In this document: positions 22,552 to 32,906 of the stretch, in pieces | Numbering within the stretch: position 1 is the first letter of the stretch | Layout of the letters: each line of letters begins with the position of its first letter | Assembly: GCF_002441935.1 (NCBI RefSeq) | Contig: NZ_CP023668.1 | Span: 62,001 to 126,000, forward strand | From: Mesoplasma lactucae ATCC 49193 | GTDB lineage: Bacteria > Bacillota_I > Bacilli_A > Mycoplasmatales > Mycoplasmataceae | Length of the DNA: 64,000 bases | Direction: 5' to 3' | Notes under the pieces: model-generated | Told to the model about the DNA's origin: nothing | Databases searched by the model: none | Seen by the model: only the letters and a program-made list of their open reading frames with translations | Translations under genes and position numbers: made by a program

Positions 22552-24252
22552 ATGAGAAAACTAACAAGACAATTAGTTTTATTAGTTGCAGTTTTCATTA
22601 TCTACTTCGGTTATTCAGCATGAATTGACAGTATGGCTTTATACAAGTTAGCTGGAGTTTATGTCGAAGGTATGGGTCTTTTAAATGCTGCTAATCCACA
22701 CGGAACTTTATTAACAGAAATTCTTAATGGGTTGTCACTAAATGCCGACGTAACCGCTGGTATGGGTGCTAATGCTAAAAACATAGCATTAGGTATGACC
22801 ATTAACAATGGTAGCGCTTGATTACTTAACCACCAAAGTGGTCTAAATATTTCAGTTGATGCCACTGGTGGACCTTATACTGTTACTGGATTCCAATTTA
22901 CTGGATTAATGGCTTCAGACTCATTACTTTACTCAATCCTAACACCATTTAAATTAGTGTTAGTTGGGGGGGTATTTGGGTTACTTGTACCGTTGACAAA
23001 ACAAGTATTCTTTGGAACTGTGATGGGAATCAAAGATTACATCAAAGCAAGAAGAAACAACGTTTTATTCAACTACCAAAAAACTATTTCTTACGTATAC
23101 AGCTTGAACTCATACTTACAATTAGGTGATTATGAACAAATCAAATCAGCATACGCAGGATATAGTGGATTAGCCTTTAAACCACAATTCTTAGATACAA
23201 TGATGGATGATATTGCGAACTCTTTAATTAGAGAACAAGATATGAGCATCTACATCAAACCTTCAGATGTTGTTTTAAATTCAATTAAACAAATGTATGA
23301 AAAAGAACGTCGTTTAGCAATTTCTATGAAACCTGATGAAATGTTCTTTGACTTTAAACGTGGTTATGAATATACTTCAAACGGTTCTAAATATGTTATT
23401 GCTTACTACAAAGCTTTAGATACAAATGCAAATAGTAAATCTAAATTAGGGTGAAAATTATTTTCACTTGAAATGTATAAATTCCCAATTGCAATGATTT
23501 TGGCTATTATTCCAATGATCATTGTAGCGGTAATTGTTTTACCAATCTTAAGTAAAGGTACAAGTTCAGCTGGTAAAGCTGCTCCTGCTGTAATCTTTGG
23601 TGTTTGAATGCTATTTGGTATTCTCTTCCACGCTTTATCTGTGTTTACAAAAGCACAGTATCGTGTAAACTGAAAATCATTAGTTGTTCCAGCTATTTGT
23701 TACTACGTAGCTTTAGCTTTAGCTGCATCTAGCTTTGTTGTTGGATTAAACGCTGTAATTAACTTAGGTTCAATCGTAGCACCAAATACATCTGCTACAA
23801 AAATGTGACCTTGATTCTCAGCTGTTGCTAATATGGTATTAACTACAGCCTTAATGTTATATGTTGTTGCTACTTTGATGGACGGAAACGTTTCACCAAT
23901 GGGAATGACAAGTAAATTAGCCGTTGATGGTATTGTATTACCAATCATCGCCTGAGCATTAGGTATCTGCTTCAACATGTATGGAAGCTTCTATGATCAT
24001 GGATCAGAAGCTAACACTTGAAACAGTGTTGCCTTTGGTATCACTGTAGGATTCTGAATTTACTTATCAATTTCTAACGTATTACTAAATAACTTAGTAT
24101 TACCTTCAAGAAAACGTAGAATTGCTTTAAAAGCAGAACTAGCTCAAGAAGGACAAGACGCAATTGCTAAGCAAGAAGCTGCTGGTCAAATGCCAACACC
24201 AACTGCAAAAACAACTGCTAAAAAATCTGATAAAGAATCAAAATCAAAATAA
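22552..24252 (+). CDS. Conserved-looking multi-pass membrane protein, function unknown
   Basis: This 566-residue protein starts with a hydrophobic segment (LVLLVAVFIIYFGYSAW). An extracellular or loop region of about 75 residues follows, a second membrane span sits near residue 130 (LVLVGGVFGLLVPLTK), and a soluble, charged cytoplasmic domain occupies about residues 140-300 (SSLNSYLQLGDYEQIKSAYAG). The C-terminal half has five or six further spans, and the last 45 residues are Ala/Gln/Lys-rich. No family motif is recognised. It has AAAAGGAG before ATG, a structured leader upstream and its own terminator, so it is probably a single-gene unit under specific control. Confidence 0.75.
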
Positions 24253-24263
24253 AAACTAATTAG

Positions 24264-24292
24264 GATGTTCAAGTGATTGAACATCTTTTTTT
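24264..24292 (+). terminator. Intrinsic terminator
   Basis: GATGTTCA / TGAACATC with loop AGTGAT, followed by T7. Confidence 0.9.
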
Positions 24293-24322
24293 GTGTAAAA
24301 ATATAAATTAACGAGAGAAGTG

Positions 24323-24988
24323 ATGAGAATGATTAAACAAAATGAAGCAACCTTTAAAACGATAAGAAAATTAAAAGAACTTATTTATGACTTAGCCCAA
24401 TTCGAAAATATTAAGACAACCTTTCCAGAAACAGAAGCAATTATTGATGGAGCTAAACTTGAAAATGTTGATGAAGTCGATGTTTATATTATTAATGGAT
24501 TGAAGAATGCTTGATTAAAACTTATTTCAGAAGAACATCAATATATTGATCCTGAATTTATTAAAGAAATAAATTCAATTGTTGGCAAGAACTTAGTTCT
24601 AAATGCTGGTGAATATAGAACAAAGAGCATTGGCGTTGGTGAGGTAGAAGAACTTATTCAGCCAATTAACCAAGAAGAATGAATAGATAATATTCAAAGC
24701 CTTAATAATATTGAATACCCTTTAGAAAGAGCAATTAATTTCTTAGTTTTTTCAATCACTTCACAACCTTTTTGAGATGGGAATAAGAGAACTGCTTTCT
24801 TAGCTGCTAATTCAGTTTTGATTTCTAATAACATTGGAGTTTTATCAATTGATAAAAATCATCTAATAGAATTTAATGTGAATTTAAACAAATACTATAA
24901 TAATTGTTCAGATGAGAACTTAAATAACTTATTACAAACATTAAAAAAATCCATTGATTATACTGAAGAGTATTTAAAAAGAAATTAG
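24323..24988 (+). CDS. Fic-domain protein with degenerate catalytic motif
   Basis: The 221-residue protein belongs to the Fic family, whose members transfer AMP or other nucleotide parts to target proteins. The order of motifs fits: NAGEYRTKSIGVG near residue 100, then FSITSQPFWDGNKRTAFLAANS. The consensus is HPFx(D/E)GN(G/K)R; here the catalytic His is Gln (QPFWDGNKR, Q148), so canonical catalysis is doubtful. No antitoxin-like partner gene is adjacent. GTG 24320, ATG 24323 and ATG 24329 are all possible starts behind GAGAGAAG; I chose the first ATG. A bidirectional terminator separates it from the convergent mutase gene. Confidence 0.85.
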
Positions 24989-24999
24989 GCATACGAAAA

Positions 25000-25023
25000 A
25001 AGTAACGCCACAAGACGTTACTT
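25000..25023. terminator. Bidirectional terminator
   Basis: AAGTAACG / CGTTACTT (8 bp) lies between convergent genes, with T residues on the plus side and A residues (T on the minus strand) on the other, so it can serve both. Confidence 0.85.
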
Positions 25024-25038
25024 TTAATTTATTAAGTT

Positions 25039-26724
25039 CTAGATGTTTAACATTTTTCTTAATTCTTTTTCAAACTTGTGACCTTTTTCAACAGCACGAG
25101 TATTTGAAGTTGAAACGATGTTAAAGTAAATTTTTAGTTTTGGTTCTGTTCCAGAAGGACGAATTGCAACTCAGCTTTTATCTTCAAAGTAGAATTTTAA
25201 TAAGTCTTGTCCTGGCATGTTGTATAAACCATGAATGTAATCTTCTGATTTAACACATCTTTCACCAGCTAATTCACCAATTCCGTTTTTTCTTAAATCT
25301 TCCATAATTGGTTTAATCTTAGAATCTTTTTCTTCTGGTGAGAAGTTTAAGTTTAAAGTGAAAGTAAAGTAATAACCATAAACATCATAAATATCATTTA
25401 AGACATCAACTAAACTTTGATCATGGTTTTTAGCATTTCAAGCCATTTCAGCAGTCATAATTGCTGCTTGAATTCCATCTTTGTCTCTGGTTGAATCATC
25501 AATTACATAACCAATTGATTCTTCATAAGCAAAAACAAAGTTTCTTCCTAATTTAGCTTCTTTATTAATTTCATTTCCCATTCATTTAAATCCAGTTAAA
25601 GTTTTAACAACTTCAACATTAAATTGTTCATGAGCAATTCTATCTCCTAAATCACTTGTGACAAATGAAGAATACATAGTAGGGTTAGTTGGGATTTTTT
25701 TCTTTAAATCTAATTGGTGTAATTTTCAATTAATTAATAAAGCTCCAACTTCGTTCCCATTTAAAATAACCATTTGACCATCGTGTAAAGTAGCAACTCC
25801 TAAACGATCAGCATCAGGATCATTTATTAAGATTAAATCAGCATTATGTTTTTTAGCATAAGCTAAAGGAATTTGTCATGCTGGTGGGAACTCTGGATTT
25901 GGGTTTCCAACATTTTTAAAAGTTTCATCTTCATTAGCATGTTCTTCAACTTCAATCACATCATAGCCTTGGTGACGTAAGATTTTCGGGGTGTATTCTG
26001 TTCCAGTTCCATTAACAGCTGAAAAAATGATTCTTAATCCATGTTTACTAATTTCATGCTTATGGAATTGTAAGTTGTTAATCATTTTTTCATATTCATG
26101 AATAATATGATGAGGAACTTCTTCCATTAATTTGTCATTAACTTCATAAGTTCAAGATAAGATATCTTTAATTTCATCCATTTCTTTAGCAATAAAATCA
26201 GTGTCTTCTGGCATTAATTGACAACCAGTTTCATCATAAATTTTATAACCATTATATTCTGCTGGATTATGAGAAGCTGTAATCACAACTCCACCAATAC
26301 AATTCATAGCTCTTGTTGAGAAAGAAACAACAGGAGTTGGTTGCATTTTATTATCAGCATATAAATAAGCTTTAATTCCTTCGCTTGAAAGAATTTCAGC
26401 TACAGTTTTTGCAAACTTAGCTGAGTTATGACGGTTATCATGACCAATCACAACTCCACGTTTTCAATCACTTTGGTTTGGATATTTTTTCTTTAATAAT
26501 TTTGCATAACTTCTAGTAACTTTTTTAATTGTATAAATGTTAAAACGGCCAGGACCAGCGCCAAGCATTCCTCTAATTCCAGCAGTCCCAAATTCTAGTT
26601 CAATTCCAAAAGCACTCTCAAGTTCTCCAGAACTATATTTAGATAAAAGGGTTTTTAACTCTTTATCTAAATCTTCTTGTTTCGATCATTGTTGATAATC
26701 TTTATTGTTTTTATCAAAACTCAT
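25039..26724 (-). CDS. Phosphoglucomutase/phosphomannomutase
   Basis: The 561-residue alpha-D-phosphohexomutase interconverts hexose 1- and 6-phosphates. Visible motifs are GTAGIRG near residue 47, the phosphoserine loop TASHNP (Ser151), the metal site DPDADR (from residue 302), the sugar loop YEESIGY and the phosphate-binding RPSGTEPKLKIY near the C-terminus. Length fits the PgcA/ManB type of mollicutes. It would feed glycolysis or glycolipid synthesis. The start is ATG with AAAAGGAG upstream. It is transcribed toward the Fic gene and divergently from deoD. Confidence 0.95.
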
Positions 26725-26814
26725 TTTATTTCTCCTTTTTATTTATTTAAAAAAATAAACAAGATAAATCAATATCTTTACACTACAGAAAATAAAACCT
26801 TCAAGTCTTATAAA

Positions 26815-26842
26815 TTGTAGTGTTGTATAATACTATTATAAT
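26815..26842 (+). promoter_or_regulatory. Promoter of the nucleoside phosphorylase gene
   Basis: TTGTAG (26815-26820) and TATAAT (26837-26842) are separated by 16 bases. A second TATAAT at 26826-26831 overlaps the spacer. Confidence 0.6.
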
Positions 26843-26884
26843 TACTTTTAAGAACAATAAAATTAAAACCAAAAGGAGAGAGAA

Positions 26885-27607
26885 ATGACACCACATATTG
26901 AAGCTAAAAAAGGTGAAATTGCTAAAGTTTGTATTTTAGCTGGAGACCCTTTAAGAGCAAAAAGAATTGCTGAAACTTATTTAGAAAATCCAAAATTAGT
27001 TAATAGTGTTAGAAACATGTTATTTTACACTGGAGAATATCAAGGAATGACTTTAACTGTTGGATCACATGGAATGGGAGTTCCAAGCATGGGAATTTAT
27101 TCATACGAACTTTATAAATTCTATGATGTTGATTACATTATTAGAGTTGGTTCTGCTGGAGCTTATAATAAAGATTTAAAACTATTTGATATCTTCCAAG
27201 TTGAAGAAACTCATGGAGAAAATGATTTCTTCAAAGAAAGTGGTGGAGCTAATACTAGAGATGTTCGCCCATCAAAAGATTTATATGAACTAATCAATCA
27301 AGTTGCAATTGATAATAAAGTTGATTTAAAGCATGGAAAAGCTCACTGTAGTGATATTTTTTACAACCCAGAAAGTTTTGATGCTTTAAAATTTGCAAAA
27401 GATAGAAACTTAGATGTTGTTGAAATGGAAACATATGCTTTATTCAGTAATGCTATTTTATTAAATAAGAAAGCTGCTTGTTTATTAACTATTTCAGATT
27501 CATTTACAAGTGATGAAATTGCAACTCCCCAACAACGTCAAAATGGTTTTGACAACATGTGTGAGTTAGCTTTAAAAACAGCTTTAAAAATTAACGAAAC
27601 TTTATAA
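26885..27607 (+). CDS. deoD: Purine nucleoside phosphorylase
   Basis: The 240-residue protein is the hexameric (DeoD-type) enzyme that splits purine nucleosides with phosphate. Family features are MTPHIEAKKGEIA at the N-terminus, AGDPLRAKRIAE (phosphate site), GSHGMGVPSMGIYSYEL, RVGSAGA, VEMETYALF (nucleoside site) and LLTISDSF near the end. Length is typical. It has AAAAGGAGAG before ATG and its own terminator. The four PnuC-like transporters downstream suggest shared nucleoside or nicotinamide riboside salvage. Confidence 0.97.
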   Translation: MTPHIEAKKGEIAKVCILAGDPLRAKRIAETYLENPKLVNSVRNMLFYTGEYQGMTLTVGSHGMGVPSMGIYSYELYKFYDVDYIIRVGSAGAYNKDLKLFDIFQVEETHGENDFFKESGGANTRDVRPSKDLYELINQVAIDNKVDLKHGKAHCSDIFYNPESFDALKFAKDRNLDVVEMETYALFSNAILLNKKAACLLTISDSFTSDEIATPQQRQNGFDNMCELALKTALKINETL

Positions 27608-27614
27608 TAATTCT

Positions 27615-27642
27615 TACAACCACATCTGGTTGTATTTTTTTT
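27615..27642 (+). terminator. Intrinsic terminator after deoD
   Basis: TACAACCA / TGGTTGTA with loop CATC, followed by a run of eight T residues. Confidence 0.92.
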
Positions 27643-27734
27643 GAGAAATTTAAAGTTGATGCTTATTTTTCTATTTTTGTTTGTTATCATTAATCCTAAA
27701 AGGGAATTAGTTATTAGTTAAGGAGTTTATAAAA

Positions 27735-28712
27735 ATGACAAAAACACAAACGAAGTCTGTCAAAAATTCTGATGATAATCAGAATGGCAATAGCCAAGTT
27801 TTTAAAACAAAAATGAAAAACTTTTTAGGAGTTAGAACAATTGGTTCTGATCTAAAAAGTTTACCAAAGGGGTTTAAATATTTCATTGCTATAGCAATTG
27901 TAGTTATCATTGTTTTTAACTTTGTATCAGTTACAAATAATGAAGGTACTGTATTTTTACCTTTACAAAAATACCGTGGGGTATTAGATGGAAATACACC
28001 ATCTTTATTTGGAGATAGTAAATCAGCTGCAACTGCTGTAGCCATACTTTATTCATTCAATGGGGTTGCTGCTTTCTCAGGAGTATTAATGGTTGCGTTA
28101 ATTAACTTCAATAAAGCTTCGCAATATTTCTGACAAATGGTTAATGCATTATTCTTCGGAATGTTTGCTTTATCAGTTGGATTTGTTGGAGACTTATTAA
28201 TGAATGCCATTCTCTTATTATTTGCACCAGTTGGGTGATATTTATTTGAAGTTGCTGGATTTGGAAACAGAAAACAAGATGCGAAAGGTTGAAAATTCAA
28301 TTTAGCATTTTATTCAATTTTAATTTTATTAGCCTTTATTGTAATCATGTTTTGATATTGAGCTTTACCTGGAGCTACAAAAGATTTATTCCCAAAAGGG
28401 GAAGGTTGATATACAAACTGACCTGATGGAAATCATAAAGGTAAAACCATCCAAATTCTTGATGGAATGACAAATGGTTTAAACACTGTTGGATTTGGAA
28501 TGCAAATGGCTAACTTAAACCAACAATTCTATGTTTGATTCTGTGTAAATATTTTAAAAATATTACAATTCTCTGGATTAGCTGGAAAATCAACATTAAA
28601 CGTTAACATGTTAATCGAATTTGGAGTTTGATTCGCTTTATCATTAACTGGTTTATGAAACCGTAACTTGAAAAAAGTTATTATGCCTTTGTTTGATAAG
28701 AAAACTAAATAA
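27735..28712 (+). CDS. PnuC-like nicotinamide riboside/nucleoside transporter, copy 1
   Basis: This 325-residue membrane protein has a polar N-terminus of about 35 residues, then MKNFLGVRTI and about seven hydrophobic segments. The block YFWQMVNALFFGMFALSVGF, VGDLLMNAILLLF, APVGWYLFE fits the PnuC family pattern (N-Y-x-F-G-x-x-N, then GD-x-x-x-N, then GW). NQQFYVWFCVNILKIL is the second family signature. PnuC proteins import nicotinamide riboside or related vitamins by facilitated diffusion. Its stop overlaps the next start (TAATG), so translation of the pair is coupled. Substrate assignment rests on family resemblance only. Confidence 0.8.
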
Positions 28713-29626
28713 TGGTTGTAAATCAAACTAAAGAAAACCAAGTTTTTAAAGCCAAAATGAAAAACTTTTTAGGAGTTAGAACTATTGGAGATGATCTTAA
28801 AAGTCTTCCTAAAGGATTTAAATATTTCATTGGTTTTTCAATCATTGTTATTATCGTATTTAACTTTGTTTCAGTGACCAAAGACTTTAATACAGTCTTT
28901 TTACCATTACAAAAATATCGTTGAGTTCTAGAAAATGGATCTGTATTTGGTGATAGTAAATCAGCAGCAACCGCTGTAGCCATACTTTATTCATTCAATG
29001 GTATAGCCGCATTTACTGGAGTTTTAATGGTTGCTATGATTAACTTCAATAAACCATCACAATATTTTTGACAAATGATAAACTCATTATTCTTTGGAAT
29101 GTTTGCTTTATCTGTTGGATATGTTGGGGACTTATTTATGAACATCATCCTTTTATTATTTGCCCCGGTTGGTTGATATCTATTTGAAGTTGCTGGTTTT
29201 GGTAAAAGAAATCAACAACCAAAAGGATGAAAATATAATTTGGCATCAGCTATCATTATTATTCTTGTAGCCTTTATTGTGATTATGTTTTGATACTGAG
29301 CGTTGCCAAATGCAGGAAGTGATTTATTTCATGAAAACACTCCTTATGCTGATAGTGATGGAAGAAATGGAAAAGCAATTCATATTCTTGATGGAATGAC
29401 AAATGGTTTAAATACAACTGGATTTAGTTTACAAATGATGAACTTAAACCAACAATTCTATGTTTGAACTTTTGTAGATACTTTAAAGATTCTTCAATTC
29501 ACAGGAGTTGCTGGTAAATCAACTTTAAATATTAATATGTTAATTCAATTTTCAGTTTGATTTACTTTATCATTAACTGGATTATGAAATAGAAGTTTAA
29601 AAAAACTTTATCAAGCCTTTATTTAA
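28712..29626 (+). CDS. PnuC-like transporter, copy 2
   Basis: This 304-residue paralogue of copy 1 begins within the stop of that gene and shares MKNFLGVRTIGDDLKSLPKG and the whole membrane core. The polar N-terminal extension is shorter. The last residues read SLKKLYQAFI and stop at 29624. Shifting by one base gives IKPLFKK followed by TAA, which matches the endings of copies 1 (PLFDKKTK) and 3 (SLFKK). A single-base insertion near 29605-29611 has therefore probably altered the last eight residues without changing length much. A terminator follows. Confidence 0.8.
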
Positions 29627-29638
29627 GAAATAAACTTT

Positions 29639-29668
29639 AAAACAATCTCTTAATAGATTGTTTTTTTT
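29639..29668 (+). terminator. Intrinsic terminator after PnuC copy 2
   Basis: AAAACAATCT / AGATTGTTTT with loop CTTAAT, followed by T residues. Confidence 0.9.
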
Positions 29669-29761
29669 GTTTTAATAGATAAGAAAAATAATTTCAAAAC
29701 AAAATTAAGATTGGTACAATTAAAACAATGTGTAAAGCAAAATAGATAAGGTGATTAAACT

Positions 29762-30742
29762 TTGAAAAAAGAACAACAAACAAAAACACCTGAACAAATT
29801 CAAAAACAAAAAGACTTTAAACTAAAAATGAAAAACTTTTTAGGAGTTAAAAATATTTGATCTGATATCAAATCAATTCCTAATGCTTTTAAATGGTTTT
29901 TAGTTGTGGCAACAGTTATTATTATTGTTTTTAACTTTGTTTCAGTTAATGCTAAACAAGGACAATCAGTCTTTTTACCAACTCAACAATATGATAATGT
30001 TTTAGCTCATGGTTCATTATTTGGGAACTCTAAAAGTGCTGCTACAGCTATTGCTGTTCTATATTCATTAAACGGAATTGCAGCCTTTACTGGTTTATTA
30101 TCAGTAGCTATGATGACTTTTAACAAAGGTTCACAATACTTCTGAGGATTAATGAATGCGATTTTCTTCGGATTATTCTCACTTTCAATTGGTTATGTTG
30201 GGGACTTCTTCATGAACATTATTCTAATTTTAGGAGCACCTTTGGGATGATACCTTTTTGAAGTTGTTGGCTATGGAAATAGAAAACAAGAAACTAAAGG
30301 TTGAAGATTTAACTTAGCCTTTTACACAATCTTAATTGTTGTAATGTTTATTGTTGTAATGTTCTGATATTGAGCTTTACCAAATGCTTCAACTGATTTA
30401 TTTGGTAAAAATAACAATCAATATTTAAACGGGCAACTAAATGCAGATGGAACCCCAATCTTAGGTGGTTTAAACAATCCAAACATCAATGGTAAAAACT
30501 TACAAATTCTTGATGGGGTTGCAAACGGAATGCAAACTGTTGGATATGGAATGCAACTTGCTAACTTAAACCAACAATTTTATGTTTGACTAGCAGTTGA
30601 TGTTGTTAAAGTTCTTAAATTTACAGGATTAGCTGGATCTGATACTTTAAATATCAACATGTTAATTCAATTCGGGGTTTGATTAATCATTGCTTTATAT
30701 GGATTATATGAACGTAACTTTAAAAGTTTATTTAAAAAATAA
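29762..30742 (+). CDS. PnuC-like transporter, copy 3 (TTG start)
   Basis: The 326-residue protein starts at TTG 29762 (KKEQQTKTPEQIQKQ), with AAGGTGATT upstream at good spacing; no ATG occurs before the conserved MKNFLGVKNIW. The core matches copies 1 and 2 (YFWGLMNAIFFGLFSLSIGY, VGDFFMNIILILG, GWYLFEVVGYGNRK). It has a longer insert before the last two spans (about residues 215-250, rich in Asn and Gly). One Trp is TGG (29893). It ends with SLFKK and is followed by a short terminator. Confidence 0.8.
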
Positions 30743-30747
30743 TAATT

Positions 30748-30780
30748 AAGAAACAAGCTTGACATGAGCTTGCTTCTTTT
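30748..30780 (+). terminator. Terminator overlapping a promoter after PnuC copy 3
   Basis: CAAGCT (30754-30759) pairs with AGCTTG (30767-30772), followed by CTTCTTTT. The stem overlaps TTGACA (30759-30764), a perfect -35 hexamer for the TATATAAT at 30783-30790. Confidence 0.6.
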
Positions 30781-30790
30781 CATATATAAT
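30759..30790 (+). promoter_or_regulatory. Promoter of PnuC copy 4
   Basis: TTGACA (30759-30764) is followed after 18 bases by TATATA(AT) (30783-30790). This is the best consensus promoter in the window and shows that copy 4 is separately expressed. Confidence 0.7.
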
Positions 30791-30827
30791 TTTTCCAAAA
30801 GAGAAAAAAGGAAATAAGATAAAAACA

Positions 30828-31730
30828 ATGAAAAACTTTCTTGGGATAAATAATGTTAAAAAAGATATTATGAATCTTTCTTCATTCTTTAAATGATTAT
30901 TAGTTCTATCAACAATCGCAATTGTTGTTTTTAATTTTGTTTCTGTCAAAAACGTTTATGAAACTGTCTTTTTACCGCTACAACAATATCATAAGGTATT
31001 AGATAAAGGTTCTCAGTTTGGTAAAACGCAAAGTGCTGCTATAACTATAGCTATACTTTATTCACTAAATGGGTTAGCCGCTTTTACTGGGGTAATTGCA
31101 ATTATTATGATTTCTCAAAATAAGGTTTCACAATACTTTTGAGGAGCAATTAACTTCTTCTTTTTTGGTTTATTTGCTTTATCTGTTGGTTATGTTGGGG
31201 ATTTTTTTATGAACTTCATTCGTTTCTTTGGAGCTCCAATTGGTTGATATTTATTTGAGAAAAAGGGTTATGGGAAACGCCAAGCCAAAAAAGAAGGGTG
31301 AAAATATAATTTAATTTTCTATTCAATTCTTTTAGTACTTTCATTTATTATCACCATGTTTTGATATTGAGCTTTGCCAAATGCTTCAACTGATTTATTT
31401 GGTAAAACTAATAACCAATATTTATTAAGAACTCCAGATGTTAATGGAAAGAATTTACAAATTCTTGATGGAGTTGCAAATGGTTTAAATACAGTTGGTT
31501 ATGTGATGCAATTAATTAACTTATCACAACAATTTTATGTTTGATTATGAATGGATATTGTAAAAGTGCTTAAATTTAGTGGATTAGCTGGAAAAGCTAC
31601 TTTAAATATTAATATGTTAATTCAGTTTTCAATTTGAGTTTTTATGTGTTTTGTTGGTATCTATAAAAGAAGTTTAGAACCAATTTATAAACCTAAAATT
31701 GATTTATGAAAAGCTAGTTTAAAAAAATAA
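30828..31730 (+). CDS. PnuC-like transporter, copy 4
   Basis: This 300-residue copy is the most diverged. It starts directly at MKNFLGINNVKKDI and lacks the polar extension of the others. Family blocks persist: YFWGAINFFFFGLFALSVGY, VGDFFMNFI, GWYLFEKKGYGKR, and SQQFYVWLWMDIVKVL. The ribosome site AAAGGAA is 15 bases before this ATG, which is long; an in-frame ATA at 30819 would be 6 bases away and add three residues, so the start is uncertain. Four neighbouring copies suggest different substrates or dosage. Confidence 0.78.
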
Positions 31731-31771
31731 ACTTATTTGTAATCTTTTCTTAAAGAAAAAGTGGTAAAGGT

Positions 31772-31802
31772 TATAATAAAAGTATGTAAAAATACTTATA
31801 AG
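31772..31802 (+). promoter_or_regulatory. Promoter -10 box and ACTTATAAG element upstream of pfkA
   Basis: TATAAT at 31772-31777 is followed after 16 bases by ACTTATAAG (31794-31802), the same palindrome core found before lipoprotein 3, lipoprotein 4 and oppA. Confidence 0.45.
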
Positions 31803-31852
31803 AGTTCTATTATTTAGAAGTTAAAAGTAATGGAAATTAAAAGGAGATAATT

Positions 31853-32827
31853 ATGATTAAAAAAATTGGAATTTTAACATCAGGTGGAGATGCTCCCGGA
31901 ATGAACGCTGCGATTGCTGCTGTTGTTCGTGAAGCAAAAATTAAAGGTATCGAAACTTATGCTGTTTATGATGGATACAAAGGATTAGTTGAAAACAACA
32001 TGGAAAAAATTGATCCTGAATTTGCAATTAGTATCATGAACTGTGGAGGAACTGCTATTGGTTCTGCTCGTTTACCAGAATTTAAAGAAGAAAAAGTAAG
32101 ACAAGTTGCTGTTGATAACCTTAAAAAAGAAGGAATCGAAGCTTTAGTTGTAATTGGTGGGGATGGAAGCTACATGGGAGCTCAAAGACTTACTGAAATG
32201 GGAATCAATTGTATTGGTTTACCAGGAACAATTGACAACGATATTGTTTCATCAGATTACACAATCGGATTTGATACAGCTTTAAATACTGTTGTTGAAT
32301 CAATTGATAAAATTCGTGACACAATGCAATCACATAACCGTGCTGCTGTTGTTGAAATCATGGGAAATGGTTGTGGAGATTTACCATTATATGCTGCTGC
32401 TGCAACAGGAGCTGACATTTTCTCAATTCCAGAATCAAAATTAACAAAAGAAGAAATTCTATCACAAGTTAAAAAATTACATGATGAAGGAAAAAGATCA
32501 GTAATTGTTTTAGTAAGTGAAAAAATGTATGACTTTACTTCAGAACAATTAGCAAAAGACATTGAAGCTGCATCAGGATATGTAACTCGTGCGACTGTTT
32601 TAGGACACGTTCAACGTGGGGGAACTCCTTCTGCAATGGATAGAGTTTTAGCAACTGCATGTGGTGTATTTGCGGTTGAACAACTAGTTGCTGGTAAAGG
32701 TGGACTATTTGTTGGATTAGAAAATGGTAAGTTAGTTGCTCGTGATATTGAAGCAACTTTAAACATGCCAAGAAAAGATAAATCACAAGAAATTAAAGTT
32801 GTTAGAGATATCAACGAAATCTTTTAA
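31853..32827 (+). CDS. pfkA: ATP-dependent 6-phosphofructokinase
   Basis: The 324-residue glycolytic enzyme makes fructose 1,6-bisphosphate. It shows [14 protein letters not shown] (residues 8-21, ATP site), [24 protein letters not shown] with the catalytic Asp, and [16 protein letters not shown] (fructose and effector site). Length equals that of the bacterial PfkA type. AAAAGGAGA precedes ATG. It forms an operon with pyk 79 bases downstream; the gap contains a 9-bp stem (TGTATATTT / AAATATACA, 32847-32872) without a T run, perhaps a processing or stability hairpin. Confidence 0.98.
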   Translation: MIKKIGILTSGGDAPGMNAAIAAVVREAKIKGIETYAVYDGYKGLVENNMEKIDPEFAISIMNCGGTAIGSARLPEFKEEKVRQVAVDNLKKEGIEALVVIGGDGSYMGAQRLTEMGINCIGLPGTIDNDIVSSDYTIGFDTALNTVVESIDKIRDTMQSHNRAAVVEIMGNGCGDLPLYAAAATGADIFSIPESKLTKEEILSQVKKLHDEGKRSVIVLVSEKMYDFTSEQLAKDIEAASGYVTRATVLGHVQRGGTPSAMDRVLATACGVFAVEQLVAGKGGLFVGLENGKLVARDIEATLNMPRKDKSQEIKVVRDINEIF

Positions 32828-32906
32828 GAGATTAGTCTAATAAAGGTGTATATTTCTTCAAAAAAATATACAATTAACAATGTAAAAAGAAGAGGAGATC
32901 TTAAAA

